Source: Prevotella sp. UBA3776 (GTDB lineage: Bacteria; Bacteroidota; Bacteroidia; Bacteroidales; Bacteroidaceae). Taken from it: DNA of 21,574 nt. Shown here piece by piece: positions 7,388 to 13,880 of this stretch. The stretch lies in assembly GCA_002369515.1 (NCBI GenBank), contig DFFM01000020.1:16539-38112 (forward strand). The letters are read 5' to 3'. The notes under the pieces were generated by a model, which saw only the letters and a program-made list of their open reading frames with translations, did not search any database and was not told the origin of the DNA. Position numbers and translations under genes: made by a program. How positions within the stretch are numbered: the stretch's first letter is position 1; every line of letters starts with the position of its first letter.

Positions 7388-8020
7388 ATGACCCTCGAAG
7401 ACTATATTCTCGCTCACATCGACCCAGAGCCCGACTATCTCCACCGATTGTGGCGCGCCACCCATCTGCACACTGTCCACGGGCGCATGGCAAGCGGCCA
7501 CCTGCAAGGCCGTCTGCTCAAGATGCTCGTGCAGATGATTCGCCCTCGGCGCATCCTTGAGGTGGGGACCTTCAGCGGCTACTCTGCCATCAGCATGGCC
7601 GAAGGACTCTGTGACGACGGCCATCTGTGGACCTTCGAAATCAACGATGAAATGGAGGATTTCACGCGTTCATGGATAGAAAACTCGTCGGTTGCCGACC
7701 GCATCACCTTCATCATCGGCGATGCCATCAGCGGGGCACCGCGCCTAGGCCTCACCTTCGACTTGGTTTTCATCGATGGCGACAAACGCACCTACCTTCA
7801 GGCCTACGAAATGGCCCTCACCCTGCTCAACCCTGGCGGTTTCATCCTGGCCGACAACACCCTTTGGGATGGCCATGTCATCGACCATGCCTACGACCGC
7901 GACCACCAGACTGCCGCCATAGAGCATTTCAACGACTTCGTGGCCACCGACCCTCGCGTCACCCGCGTTCTCCTTCCCCTCCGCGACGGTCTGACGCTGA
8001 TTCGCAAAAATACCGAATAA
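7388..8020 (+). CDS. SAM-dependent O-methyltransferase, caffeoyl-CoA OMT-like (YrrM-like)
   Basis: A 210-residue class I methyltransferase of the cation-dependent O-MT family. Visible elements are the SAM-binding loop ILEVGTFSGYSAISMAEG (about 56-73), the acidic residue E84 that would hold the SAM ribose, GDA at 111-113, and the metal ligands D130 (in FIDGDK) and D156-N157 (in LADN). These are the residues that bind the divalent metal and catechol-type substrate in this family. Bacterial YrrM/TrmR homologs include a tRNA U34 5-hydroxyuridine O-methyltransferase, so a tRNA substrate is possible; the sequence alone does not decide. It starts at the ATG at 7388 after a short GCGCAGCGCCC stretch. 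Confidence 0.9.
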   Translation: MTLEDYILAHIDPEPDYLHRLWRATHLHTVHGRMASGHLQGRLLKMLVQMIRPRRILEVGTFSGYSAISMAEGLCDDGHLWTFEINDEMEDFTRSWIENSSVADRITFIIGDAISGAPRLGLTFDLVFIDGDKRTYLQAYEMALTLLNPGGFILADNTLWDGHVIDHAYDRDHQTAAIEHFNDFVATDPRVTRVLLPLRDGLTLIRKNTE

Positions 8021-8061
8021 CCAATCTTATTTGTTTATATGCCCCCCTATGAAAAAAGAAT

Positions 8062-8130
8062 ATGATTATCCGCAATTGTACCACCAAGACGCTGAAGCGT
8101 CCTGTTGGTGGTATCTTTGCGGATAATCAT
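8062..8130 (-). terminator. Long palindrome between convergent genes, probable terminator of the MNT/HEPN operon
   Basis: Three nested stems: 8062-8075 with 8117-8130 (14 bp, ATGATTATCCGCAA), 8079-8087 with 8105-8113 (9 bp, TACCACCAA), and 8088-8092 with 8097-8101 (GACGC/GCGTC) closing a TGAA tetraloop. Read on the minus strand it is followed by ATTCTTTTTTC, fitting an intrinsic terminator for the operon that ends at 8157. The outer arm GCGGATAATCATAAAAA is repeated exactly at 20487-20503, so it may be part of a dispersed element. Confidence 0.65.
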
Positions 8131-8156
8131 AAAAAGAAACACAACATTGACAAGCA

Positions 8157-8591
8157 TCAATGCTGTAAATTGCCATTTGCAGAATCCTCCTTTTCTTGAT
8201 GAATGATTCCTTTGATGACTTTTACCAATTCACAGGCTGGTTCTACTATTGTGCATAGTTCCTCTTCGCTTACAGAGAAAATACAGTTGTAATCTCCTTT
8301 CTCTCGCAGTTGCTCCATTCTTGACAAAAATCCGCCAAGTTTGTCTTCTATTAAGCCTGTTTTTATGAAGTGAAGTCCGAATTGGCTCAACATACCCGCA
8401 TGTCTTCTACTTGCCAAACCATATTGAATAAACAAAGCCTGAACAGCATGAAAACAAGCATAATAATAACGATTGGCTGCTAAGTCCCACTGTTGCAACT
8501 CTCGCACCATTTTCGCCTGCTGTAAAAAACGTTCGGCTTTTTCCAATTCAAGACCAACCATGGCCTTTCTTTCTTCATTATTCAAACTCAT
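8157..8591 (-). CDS. HEPN domain protein (PF05168-like), probable toxin partner
   Basis: A 144-residue all-helical protein. The block LAANRYYYACFHAVQALFIQ (about 37-56) is the typical HEPN helix, followed by SRRHAGMLSQFGLHFIKTG, which resembles the KTHxGLxxxFG helix of PF05168. HEPN proteins of this kind act as RNases or as nucleotide-binding partners of MNT-fold proteins. The classical Rx4-6H RNase motif is not clean: the best match is R41 with six residues before H48 in NRYYYACFH. The start overlaps the stop of the nucleotidyltransferase gene by 4 bases (ATGA), so the two are coupled. The gene is clearly AT-richer than its neighbours (one 60-base stretch contains 22 G/C), suggesting acquisition. 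Toxicity is inferred, not shown. Confidence 0.85.
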   Translation of the reverse strand: MSLNNEERKAMVGLELEKAERFLQQAKMVRELQQWDLAANRYYYACFHAVQALFIQYGLASRRHAGMLSQFGLHFIKTGLIEDKLGGFLSRMEQLREKGDYNCIFSVSEEELCTIVEPACELVKVIKGIIHQEKEDSANGNLQH

Positions 8592-8899
8592 AGGGCTATA
8601 GCATCTTCCAAAACATTATGATAGAATGGAGTAATCCGGCTAGCTTCCCATTCGTTTTTTGTGTACATAATTGGATTGATTTCTGCACCTAATTCCCATC
8701 CCAGTTTTGTCAACGGATAAGTAACAGTGTCATAATCATCGGGCAACAACCTGTCTTTGTCAAGTACAATCAGTATGTCCCAATCAGAGTCTGATCGAGC
8801 ATCACCTCGAGCCTGAGACCCGTAGAGCAGTGCCATCCCACCTTGTGGCAGGCTGACACCAAGCACCTTTTTTATTTTATCAAGAATTAGCTTATCCAT
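8588..8899 (-). CDS. MNT-fold minimal nucleotidyltransferase, probable antitoxin (MntA-like)
   Basis: A 103-residue protein from the ATG at 8899 (MDKLILDKIKKVLG); an ATG at 8935 lies upstream of the predicted transcription start and is rejected. The pol-beta nucleotidyltransferase signature is present: LLYGSQARGDARSDSDWDIL with G27, S28, D39 and D41. The third acidic residue is replaced by E73 in GAEINPIMY, where most active members have Asp. In type VII hepT/mntA systems the MNT protein adds AMP to the HEPN partner and blocks its RNase activity. Gene order is MNT first, HEPN second, with a 4-base overlap. Many such pairs are on mobile DNA; here GC is low relative to flanking core genes. Confidence 0.88.
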   Translation of the reverse strand: MDKLILDKIKKVLGVSLPQGGMALLYGSQARGDARSDSDWDILIVLDKDRLLPDDYDTVTYPLTKLGWELGAEINPIMYTKNEWEASRITPFYHNVLEDAIAL

Positions 8900-8922
8900 A
8901 CTGTTTGTTGCTTTGCTGTTGG

Positions 8923-8951
8923 CAAAGATAATCATTTTTTTCGATTAACAA
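8923..8951 (-). promoter_or_regulatory. Promoter of the MNT/HEPN operon
   Basis: On the minus strand TTG (8949-8951) is 18 nt from TATCTTTG (8923-8930), the same spacing as at xerD. It places the start near 8916 and supports the MNT start codon at 8899. Confidence 0.65.
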
Positions 8952-9047
8952 TAGATTCGCATCTTATTTCTTCTTTTTTGTTTGGCTTTTTTTCTGATAA
9001 TAATATTTGAACTGCCCATTATGTTGATTGGCGTATAATATCGATTC

Positions 9048-9113
9048 ATGCAGCATCGATGCAACACAATTGTGGATGTTCGCTTCACCAGCAGCGAATG
9101 AGCGATGCTGCAT
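9048..9113. repeat. Compound palindrome able to form a three-way junction
   Basis: An outer 11-bp perfect stem, ATGCAGCATCG (9048-9058) with CGATGCTGCAT (9103-9113), encloses two further inverted repeats: the self-complementary CACAATTGTG (9065-9074) and TTCGCT (9079-9084) with AGCGAA (9093-9098). No gene explains it. It could be a small structured RNA, a binding site, or a degenerate mobile repeat. Confidence 0.6.
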
Positions 9114-9215
9114 ATATAGGGAAGGTTTTTGGAAAGTCCAAGCGAAAGGCAAAGAAAAAAGCACAATAAGCAAAAGATTCTTCGTTCTTCATTCTTCATT
9201 CTTCATTTAAAAACG

Positions 9216-9223
9216 TATCTTTG
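9216..9223 (+). promoter_or_regulatory. -7 box of the rbfA promoter
   Basis: TATCTTTG fits TAnnTTTG. The upstream position is occupied by the ATTCTTC repeat, with no clear TTTG. Transcription would start near 9230, just before the ATG at 9245. Confidence 0.6.
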
Positions 9224-9244
9224 CACCATAAAAACAAAACAATT

Positions 9245-9580
9245 ATGCAAGAGACAAGACAAAACCGAATAGCCCGCCTGCTGCAGAAAGAGCTGGCGGA
9301 GATTTTCCAGAGTCAGACACGCATGATGAGGGGAGTGATGGTGAGTGTGACACGTGTGCGCATTTCGCCCGACCTGAGTGTCTGCACGGCTTACTTGAGC
9401 GTGTTCCCGTCGGAAAAAGCGGAAGAAATCCTGGAGAACATCAACAAAAACAACAAGACCATACGTTACGAGCTGGGCACGCGCGTGAGAAACCAGTTGC
9501 GCATCATTCCTGAACTGCGCTTCTTCGTTGACGACTCTCTGGACTACATCGAGCACATCGATGAACTGCTAAAGAGTTAG
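9245..9580 (+). CDS. rbfA: 30S ribosome-binding factor A
   Basis: A 111-residue KH-like protein (MQETRQNRIARLLQKELAEI start) with the family features: N-terminal helix rich in R/K, the strand VMVSVTRVRISPDLSVCTAY, and the C-terminal IRYELGTRVRNQLRIIPELR with FFVDDSLDYIEHIDELL. RbfA binds the 30S subunit near the 16S 5' helix and aids late maturation and cold adaptation. An in-frame TTG upstream lies inside the promoter and is rejected. The last codon AGT and the stop TAG belong to a GAGTTAG heptamer. The permease gene begins 16 nt downstream, so the two are probably cotranscribed. Confidence 0.95.
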   Translation: MQETRQNRIARLLQKELAEIFQSQTRMMRGVMVSVTRVRISPDLSVCTAYLSVFPSEKAEEILENINKNNKTIRYELGTRVRNQLRIIPELRFFVDDSLDYIEHIDELLKS

Positions 9581-9594
9581 GAGTTAGGAGTAAC
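9574..9594 (+). repeat. Heptamer array D (short) supplying the rbfA stop
   Basis: GAGTTAG, GAGTTAG, GAGTAAC. The first unit contains the rbfA stop at 9578-9580. The array fills the whole gap between rbfA and the downstream permease gene. Confidence 0.85.
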
Positions 9595-9596
9595 TC

Positions 9597-10829
9597 ATGA
9601 AAAGTTTTCCTTTTTACATAGCCAAAAGGTATCTTTTTGCCAAAAAGAGCACCAACGCCATCAACGTGATTTCTGCGGTGTCGGTGGTGGGCGTGGCCGT
9701 GGCCACGATGGCACTGGTGGTGACGCTGAGCGTGTTCAATGGGTTCCACGACATGGTGGCTACGTTCTTCACTGCCTTGGATCCGCAGCTCAAGGTGGTG
9801 CCCACCACGGGAAAGACGGCCAAGGCTGACGACCCCGTACTGCAGAGCATCCGACAGTTGCCGCAGGTGGATGTGGCCACCGAGAGCGTTGAAGACCATG
9901 CGCTGGCCATCTACAACGGACGACAGGCCATGGTGACGGTGAAGGGTGTGAGCGACAATTTCGCCGAACTGACCCATATCACAGACATTCTCTATGGCGA
10001 CGGGAAGTTCAGCCTCGAGGCGGCCAACCTGCAGTATGGCACCATCGGCATCCGTTTGGCCGAAGAGTTGGGCACAGGTTCGCGCTGGGACGGATTCATG
10101 CACATCTATGCGCCCAAGCGCGAGGGACAGCTCGACATGAGCAACCCCACGGAGAGTTTTGTGGAAGATTCGCTCATTTCGCCGGGTGTGGTGTTTGCCG
10201 CTCACCAGTCCAAGTACGACCGCGGCTTCATCATTGCGCCCATCAGCTTCGCCCGCAACCTGTTCGGGCAAGAGGGCAACCTCTCGTCCTTGGAACTGCG
10301 TCTGAAAGCAGGCAGCGACCTCGATGCCGTGAAGAAAGACATCAAGAAACTGTGTGGCGACAAATTCCGTGTGCTGGACCGCTTCGAACAGCAGGAAGAC
10401 ACGTTCAAGATTATGCAGATAGAGAAACTCATTGCTTACATCTTCCTGACGTTCATCCTGATGGTGGCATCGTTCAACATCATCGGAAGCCTCTCGATGC
10501 TCATCATCGACAAGAAGAACGATGTGCAGACGCTCAGGAACCTGGGTGCCAGCGACCAGCAAATCACACGCATCTTTCTTTTCGAGGGCCGGTTGATTGC
10601 CCTCATCGGTGCCGTTCTGGGCATTGCCCTCGGACTGTTGCTCTGCTGGTTGCAGCAACGTTTCGGGCTCGTGGCCTTAGGCGAGTCGAGTGGCCAGTTT
10701 GTGGTCAATGCCTATCCTGTGAGCGTCCATCCGTGGGACGTGGTGGTGGTGTTTTTCACGGTCATTGCTGTGGGGTGGCTTGCTGTTTGGTATCCCGTCC
10801 GCTATTTTGCCAAGAGGCTGATAGAGTGA
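9597..10829 (+). CDS. LolC/LolE-type ABC transporter permease (FtsX/MacB-like)
   Basis: A 410-residue inner-membrane permease starting MKSFPFYIAKRYLFAKKSTN, the usual LolC/E N-terminus. Layout: a first membrane helix at about 22-45 (NVISAVSVVGVAVATMALVV), a large periplasmic domain to about 275, and three C-terminal helices around IAYIFLTFILMVASFNIIGS, LIALIGAVLGIALGLLLCWL and VVVVFFTVIAVGWLAVW. The segment KKNDVQTLRNLGASDQQI before the third helix is the coupling helix that contacts the ATPase in this family. It probably extracts lipoproteins from the inner membrane for transport to the outer membrane with a LolD ATPase encoded elsewhere. The 3' end, including the stop codon, is tandemly duplicated (10815-10858) without changing the protein. 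Confidence 0.92.
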   Translation: MKSFPFYIAKRYLFAKKSTNAINVISAVSVVGVAVATMALVVTLSVFNGFHDMVATFFTALDPQLKVVPTTGKTAKADDPVLQSIRQLPQVDVATESVEDHALAIYNGRQAMVTVKGVSDNFAELTHITDILYGDGKFSLEAANLQYGTIGIRLAEELGTGSRWDGFMHIYAPKREGQLDMSNPTESFVEDSLISPGVVFAAHQSKYDRGFIIAPISFARNLFGQEGNLSSLELRLKAGSDLDAVKKDIKKLCGDKFRVLDRFEQQEDTFKIMQIEKLIAYIFLTFILMVASFNIIGSLSMLIIDKKNDVQTLRNLGASDQQITRIFLFEGRLIALIGAVLGIALGLLLCWLQQRFGLVALGESSGQFVVNAYPVSVHPWDVVVVFFTVIAVGWLAVWYPVRYFAKRLIE

Positions 10830-10858
10830 GCCCCAAAGGCTGATAGAGTGACCCCCAA
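10815..10858 (+). repeat. 22-bp tandem duplication across the permease stop codon
   Basis: Copies 10815-10836 and 10837-10858 differ at a single base (GAGTGAG versus GAGTGAC). The first copy encodes the C-terminal residues RLIE and the stop TGA; the second repeats them as non-coding sequence. Confidence 0.9.
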
Positions 10859-11208
10859 AAGCACTATATTTATAAAAACATGTCTAGCCTGAATTATTCA
10901 CGCAGATATAGGTCTTGCGCTCCGCGCCCTTAAAAAACCAATAAAAACTAATAAAAACCTACAAAAACCAAGAGATTATACAAATTAAAACCTGTTTTTC
11001 CTTGTCCGTTTTGGTTTTTATTTGTTTTTGAAAGGCATCGAAGATGCAACGAATGTTGACGAATGCAGCGATTCGAATGATTTGTTGGCCACCTGAGACC
11101 ATTCGCTTTGTGCCGTCATGGTTGTATTCGGAAAATTCGGTATATTCGTTGTTGTAGAGATGTCGTAGCTTGGCATCTCTACTCCCGAAACATCAGTTAT
11201 TTGAAAAA
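10830..11208. other. Intergenic region between the convergent permease and murI genes
   Basis: This gap of about 380 bases holds the second copy of the 22-bp duplication, an A-rich tract and T-rich tract that pair (AAAAACTAATAAAAACC at 10943-10959 with 11013-11029, one mismatch), and the dispersed element at 11035-11189. The A/T stem has a 53-nt loop, so it is a weak terminator candidate. No gene was seen. Confidence 0.65.
11035..11189 (-). repeat. Dispersed intergenic element, copy 1
   Basis: Read on the minus strand this 155-bp segment aligns along its whole length with 20520-20707, including a 47-bp stretch with no difference (11035-11081 against 20661-20707). Near one end GTAGAGATG (11154-11162) pairs with CATCTCTAC (11174-11182); at the other end GCATCGAAGATGC forms a small hairpin. 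No open frame is conserved between copies. Confidence 0.9.
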
Positions 11209-12048
11209 TTATCCCAATTCTGTTTTCTCCACGTTCACTTGCTCGTGGATGAAGAGCTGTGCCGACTCCTTGAATCTGTCAGGGTTCTCGGTGGTGAGAT
11301 AGTGGCAGGTGCCTTTGCGTGTAATGAGCTTTTCCAGCTCTGCGTGGCGCGAAAGATAGTCTTTCAGACTGTCGGCCACATACTGTCCCTGTGGCACAAT
11401 GCGTACGCCGGGTGGCACATGGCGCACGATGGACGGCATGAGCAAAGGGTAGTGGGTGCAACCGAGAATGATGGCGTCGATGAGCGGATCCTTGCGCATG
11501 AGCTGGTCGATGCGCTTTCCCACGAAATAGTCGGCACCGGGGCTGTCGGCCTCGTTGGCCTCGACGATGGCGGCCCAGAGCGGGCAGGCCACGCCGCTGA
11601 CGGTGATGTCGGGGTGGAACTTGGCTATTTCGAGGTTGTAGCTCTGGCTGCGTATGGTGCCTTCGGTGGCCAGGATGCCCACGTGGCGCGTCTGCGTCAG
11701 GTTGCCGATGGCTTCTACCGTGGGGCGTATGATGCCCAGCACACGGCGGTTGGGAGCCACCTCGGGCAGCACTCGCTGCTGGATGGTGCGCAGCGCCTTG
11801 GCCGAGGCGGTGTTACAGCCGAGAATCACCAACTGGCAGCCGCGCTCAAACAAGCGGAGCACGGCTTGGCGGGTGAACTGATAGACCACTTCGAACGAGC
11901 GGCTTCCATAGGGCGCACGTGCATTGTCGCCCAGGTACAGATAATCGTACTGGGGCAACAACTGGCGGATGCCGTGCAGAATGGTGAGTCCGCCGTATCC
12001 GCTGTCGAAGATGCCTATGGGGCCCGGTGATTGGGACAGCATGTTCAT
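11209..12048 (-). CDS. murI: Glutamate racemase
   Basis: A 279-residue MurI. PIGIFDSGYGGLTIL near the N-terminus holds the substrate-binding D15 and S16. The two catalytic cysteines are C78 in LGCNTASA and C197 in LGCTHYPLL, each in its conserved context. It interconverts L- and D-glutamate in the cytosol to supply D-Glu for peptidoglycan. The start lies 6 nt after the stop of the third skp-like gene, so it is the last gene of that operon; an internal ATG two codons later is also possible. Placement after bamA and ompH genes is the standard Bacteroidetes order. Confidence 0.95.
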   Translation of the reverse strand: MNMLSQSPGPIGIFDSGYGGLTILHGIRQLLPQYDYLYLGDNARAPYGSRSFEVVYQFTRQAVLRLFERGCQLVILGCNTASAKALRTIQQRVLPEVAPNRRVLGIIRPTVEAIGNLTQTRHVGILATEGTIRSQSYNLEIAKFHPDITVSGVACPLWAAIVEANEADSPGADYFVGKRIDQLMRKDPLIDAIILGCTHYPLLMPSIVRHVPPGVRIVPQGQYVADSLKDYLSRHAELEKLITRKGTCHYLTTENPDRFKESAQLFIHEQVNVEKTELG

Positions 12049-12054
12049 TCCCGT

Positions 12055-12597
12055 TTATTGATTCAACAAGTTGTTTACGTCCTCGGTAACGTCCATTCCC
12101 ATTTCTGGGTTGATGAACGGGCAAGCGTTTTGGTCAGTGTTGATGATGAATGCCAAGCCACGCGCGAAACCGACCTTCTGCAAAGCGTCGGACAGTTGCT
12201 TGCGCAGGGGAGCCATGATGTCGGCCTCGGCATTGGCCAGCAGTCGCACGGCCTCCTGCTTGAAAGCCAGGTTGCGGCTGAGCAGTTCCTGCAGCTCGGC
12301 TTGGCGCTTTTGCAGGATGGTAGGTGCAAACTCGCGCTGCCCGTCGAGAAATTCTTCGTACTTCTTGTTGAACTCGTCTTCTGCACGTTTGGTTTCAGCG
12401 TCGTACTGTTGTTTCAGGTCGGCGAGCTTCTTCTGGGCGATGCCGTACTGGGGCATGGCCTTGAGAGCAGCTTCGTAGCTGAGGAAGCCGAACCGCAATT
12501 GGGCTGAGGACTGGACACAGAACAGAGTAGAGCCGAGCATCAGCAGCAAAGCCAATGCCGACAGCCGCAGGGCAAATATACGTCGTTCGCTTTTCAT
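12055..12597 (-). CDS. OmpH/Skp-family periplasmic chaperone, paralog 3
   Basis: A 180-residue protein with a signal peptide (hydrophobic LSALALLLMLGSTLFCVQSS, cleavage likely after SSA near Q33) followed by RFGFLSYEAALKAMPQYGIA, the OmpH opening strand and helix. Residues about 50-125 form a long charged coiled coil (LADLKQQYDAETKRAEDEFN and on), and the C-terminus returns to the compact core (GFARGLAFIINTD). Skp-like trimers hold unfolded outer-membrane proteins in the periplasm. It is the most divergent of the three tandem copies, with an extended N-terminus and the tail DVTEDVNNLLNQ. murI follows 6 nt downstream. Confidence 0.9.
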   Translation of the reverse strand: MKSERRIFALRLSALALLLMLGSTLFCVQSSAQLRFGFLSYEAALKAMPQYGIAQKKLADLKQQYDAETKRAEDEFNKKYEEFLDGQREFAPTILQKRQAELQELLSRNLAFKQEAVRLLANAEADIMAPLRKQLSDALQKVGFARGLAFIINTDQNACPFINPEMGMDVTEDVNNLLNQ

Positions 12598-12620
12598 ATC
12601 GTGAGGGTGTTGAAAAAATG

Positions 12621-12700
12621 AGGAGTCGGCAACCTGAAGGAGAGCGTCTGCTGCCTGCTGGGCAGTGTGCAGAATGCTGTGCTTCAGGTTGCCAACTCCT
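12621..12700 (-). repeat. Long hairpin between skp paralogs 2 and 3
   Basis: Arms 12621-12639 and 12682-12700 are 19 bp with one mismatch that becomes a G-U pair in the minus-strand transcript. Inside, CTGCC (12651-12655) and GGCAG (12661-12665) add another stem. No U tract follows. It fills most of the 118-nt gap inside the operon and could set mRNA processing or partial termination. Confidence 0.85.
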
Positions 12701-12715
12701 TACGGAAAGTCTTGT

Positions 12716-13219
12716 TTATTTCATCTTGTTGAGCTGAGCCTTCACTTCAGCGGTGACATCCTTGCTCAGGGTGTCGCTGATGTAGGGAATGCCAGCCGAG
12801 ATGTCCATGATATAGACATAGCCTCCGGCCTTGCCCACAGCCTTGATGGCGTTGACCAGCTTGGTGGTGATGGGCTGCATCTTCTCCTGCGACAGTTTGC
12901 CAAGTTCCTGCTGGCTGTCCTGGAAAGTCTGCTGCAGTTTCTGCTGCATCTGGGCCAAGTTCTCCTCGGTTTCCTTCTGCTTGGTGGCGTTCATGGTGCT
13001 CTGAGTCTTCTGATACTCTTCCACCTTGCGCTGGAACTCGTCCTGCATGATTTTCAGCTCGTCCTCTTTCTCTTTCTGTTTGGCATCCACTTCGCCTTTA
13101 GCCTTGATGAACTCAGGCATAGACTGCATTACCGACTGAGTGTCCAGATGTCCAAACTTCTGCTGTGCGAACAATGAGAGTGGCGCAAACAGCATCAACA
13201 TTAAAAACAGTTTTTTCAT
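12716..13219 (-). CDS. OmpH/Skp-family periplasmic chaperone, paralog 2
   Basis: A 167-residue protein: signal peptide MKKLFLMLMLFAPLSLFAQQ (cleavage near residue 18), then KFGHLDTQSVMQSMPEFIKA, the typical OmpH start. Residues about 40-110 are a Glu/Lys/Gln-rich coiled coil (KQKEKEDELKIMQDEF, then QMQQKLQQTFQDSQQEL), giving the tentacle arms of the jellyfish-shaped trimer. The core closes with GGYVYIMDISAGIPYISDTL, which ends the family domain. Expected role: periplasmic chaperone for outer-membrane proteins delivered to BamA. It lies 72 nt after paralog 1 and before the hairpin at 12621-12700. Confidence 0.93.
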   Translation of the reverse strand: MKKLFLMLMLFAPLSLFAQQKFGHLDTQSVMQSMPEFIKAKGEVDAKQKEKEDELKIMQDEFQRKVEEYQKTQSTMNATKQKETEENLAQMQQKLQQTFQDSQQELGKLSQEKMQPITTKLVNAIKAVGKAGGYVYIMDISAGIPYISDTLSKDVTAEVKAQLNKMK

Positions 13220-13291
13220 TTTTTCTTCTTTTCGTTTTTATTATTAATTATATGATTATTCACTTTCTCTCCTGCCGTCATCCTTCACGCC

Positions 13292-13807
13292 TTAGTTGGC
13301 ATAGCCCATTTTTGAGAGCACCTCGTTGCTGATGTCAATCTTTGGCGAGCCGAAAATGATGCCGGCATCGCTGGCACGGTCGAGCACCAGACTGTAACCA
13401 CGCAGGTCGCTGATGTCCTTCACTGCGTTGTATATTTCGTCCTGGATGGGAGTCATCAGACTTTCGCGCTTCTTGAAGAGCTCGCCCTCGGGACCGAAAT
13501 ACTTCTTTTTCAGTTCGCTGGCCTCTTTTTCCTTCTGCATGATGGCCTCTTGCTTGGCTTTCTTCTGCTCTTGAGAGAGGAACACCACCTCGTTCTGGTA
13601 GTTCTTGTAGAGCGTTTGGGCCTCGGTGTTGATGGCCTCCACCTCTGCTTGCCATTTTTTTGACACCTGGTTGAGCTGTTCGTTGGCGCGCTCGTAGGCG
13701 GGGATATTCTTCAGGATGTACTCCATGTCGATGAGTGCAAATTTCTGTGCCTGAGCCGTTGCGAAACAGCAGATGGCACATATCGTACAGACGATGATTT
13801 TCTTCAT
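13292..13807 (-). CDS. OmpH/Skp-family periplasmic chaperone, paralog 1
   Basis: A 171-residue protein from the ATG at 13807: signal peptide MKKIIVCTICAICCFATAQA, then QKFALIDMEYILKNIPAYER, the OmpH core opening. The middle (about 45-110) is a charged coiled coil, and the end carries LRGYSLVLDRASDAGIIFGS, the final core strand. An ATG 15 codons upstream lies in the leader and is rejected. A full promoter at 13850-13879 makes it the first gene of a likely operon with the other two paralogs and murI. It differs from paralog 2 mainly in its shorter coil and Cys-rich signal peptide. Confidence 0.93.
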   Translation of the reverse strand: MKKIIVCTICAICCFATAQAQKFALIDMEYILKNIPAYERANEQLNQVSKKWQAEVEAINTEAQTLYKNYQNEVVFLSQEQKKAKQEAIMQKEKEASELKKKYFGPEGELFKKRESLMTPIQDEIYNAVKDISDLRGYSLVLDRASDAGIIFGSPKIDISNEVLSKMGYAN

Positions 13808-13849
13808 AACGTTTTCATTTTTAATAGTTAGAAATGTTGTTTGACGGTG

Positions 13850-13879
13850 CAAATTTACATCTTCTTTTTATATTTCCAA
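13850..13879 (-). promoter_or_regulatory. Promoter of the skp-murI operon
   Basis: On the minus strand TTG (13877-13879) is 19 nt from TAAATTTG (13850-13857), a good Bacteroidetes promoter. The start would be near 13843, leaving a leader of about 36 nt. Confidence 0.75.
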
Positions 13880-13880
13880 T

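Larger units (their letters stand above)
8936..9244. other. Intergenic region between MNT/HEPN and rbfA
   Basis: An AT-rich gap of about 300 bases between divergent genes. It holds the -33 side of the MNT promoter, a structured palindromic segment at 9048-9113, a short ATTCTTC tandem repeat at about 9183-9208, and the rbfA -7 box. Short open frames here lack family features and overlap the palindromes, so none is called. Confidence 0.6.

Noticed and set aside
8945..9210. Short frames on both strands between MNT/HEPN and rbfA
   Set aside because: They overlap each other, the palindrome and the promoters, with no family similarity.
9504..10658. 384-codon minus-strand frame opposite the permease gene
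   Set aside because: Overlaps rbfA and the LolC/E gene, and its composition is typical of antisense frames.
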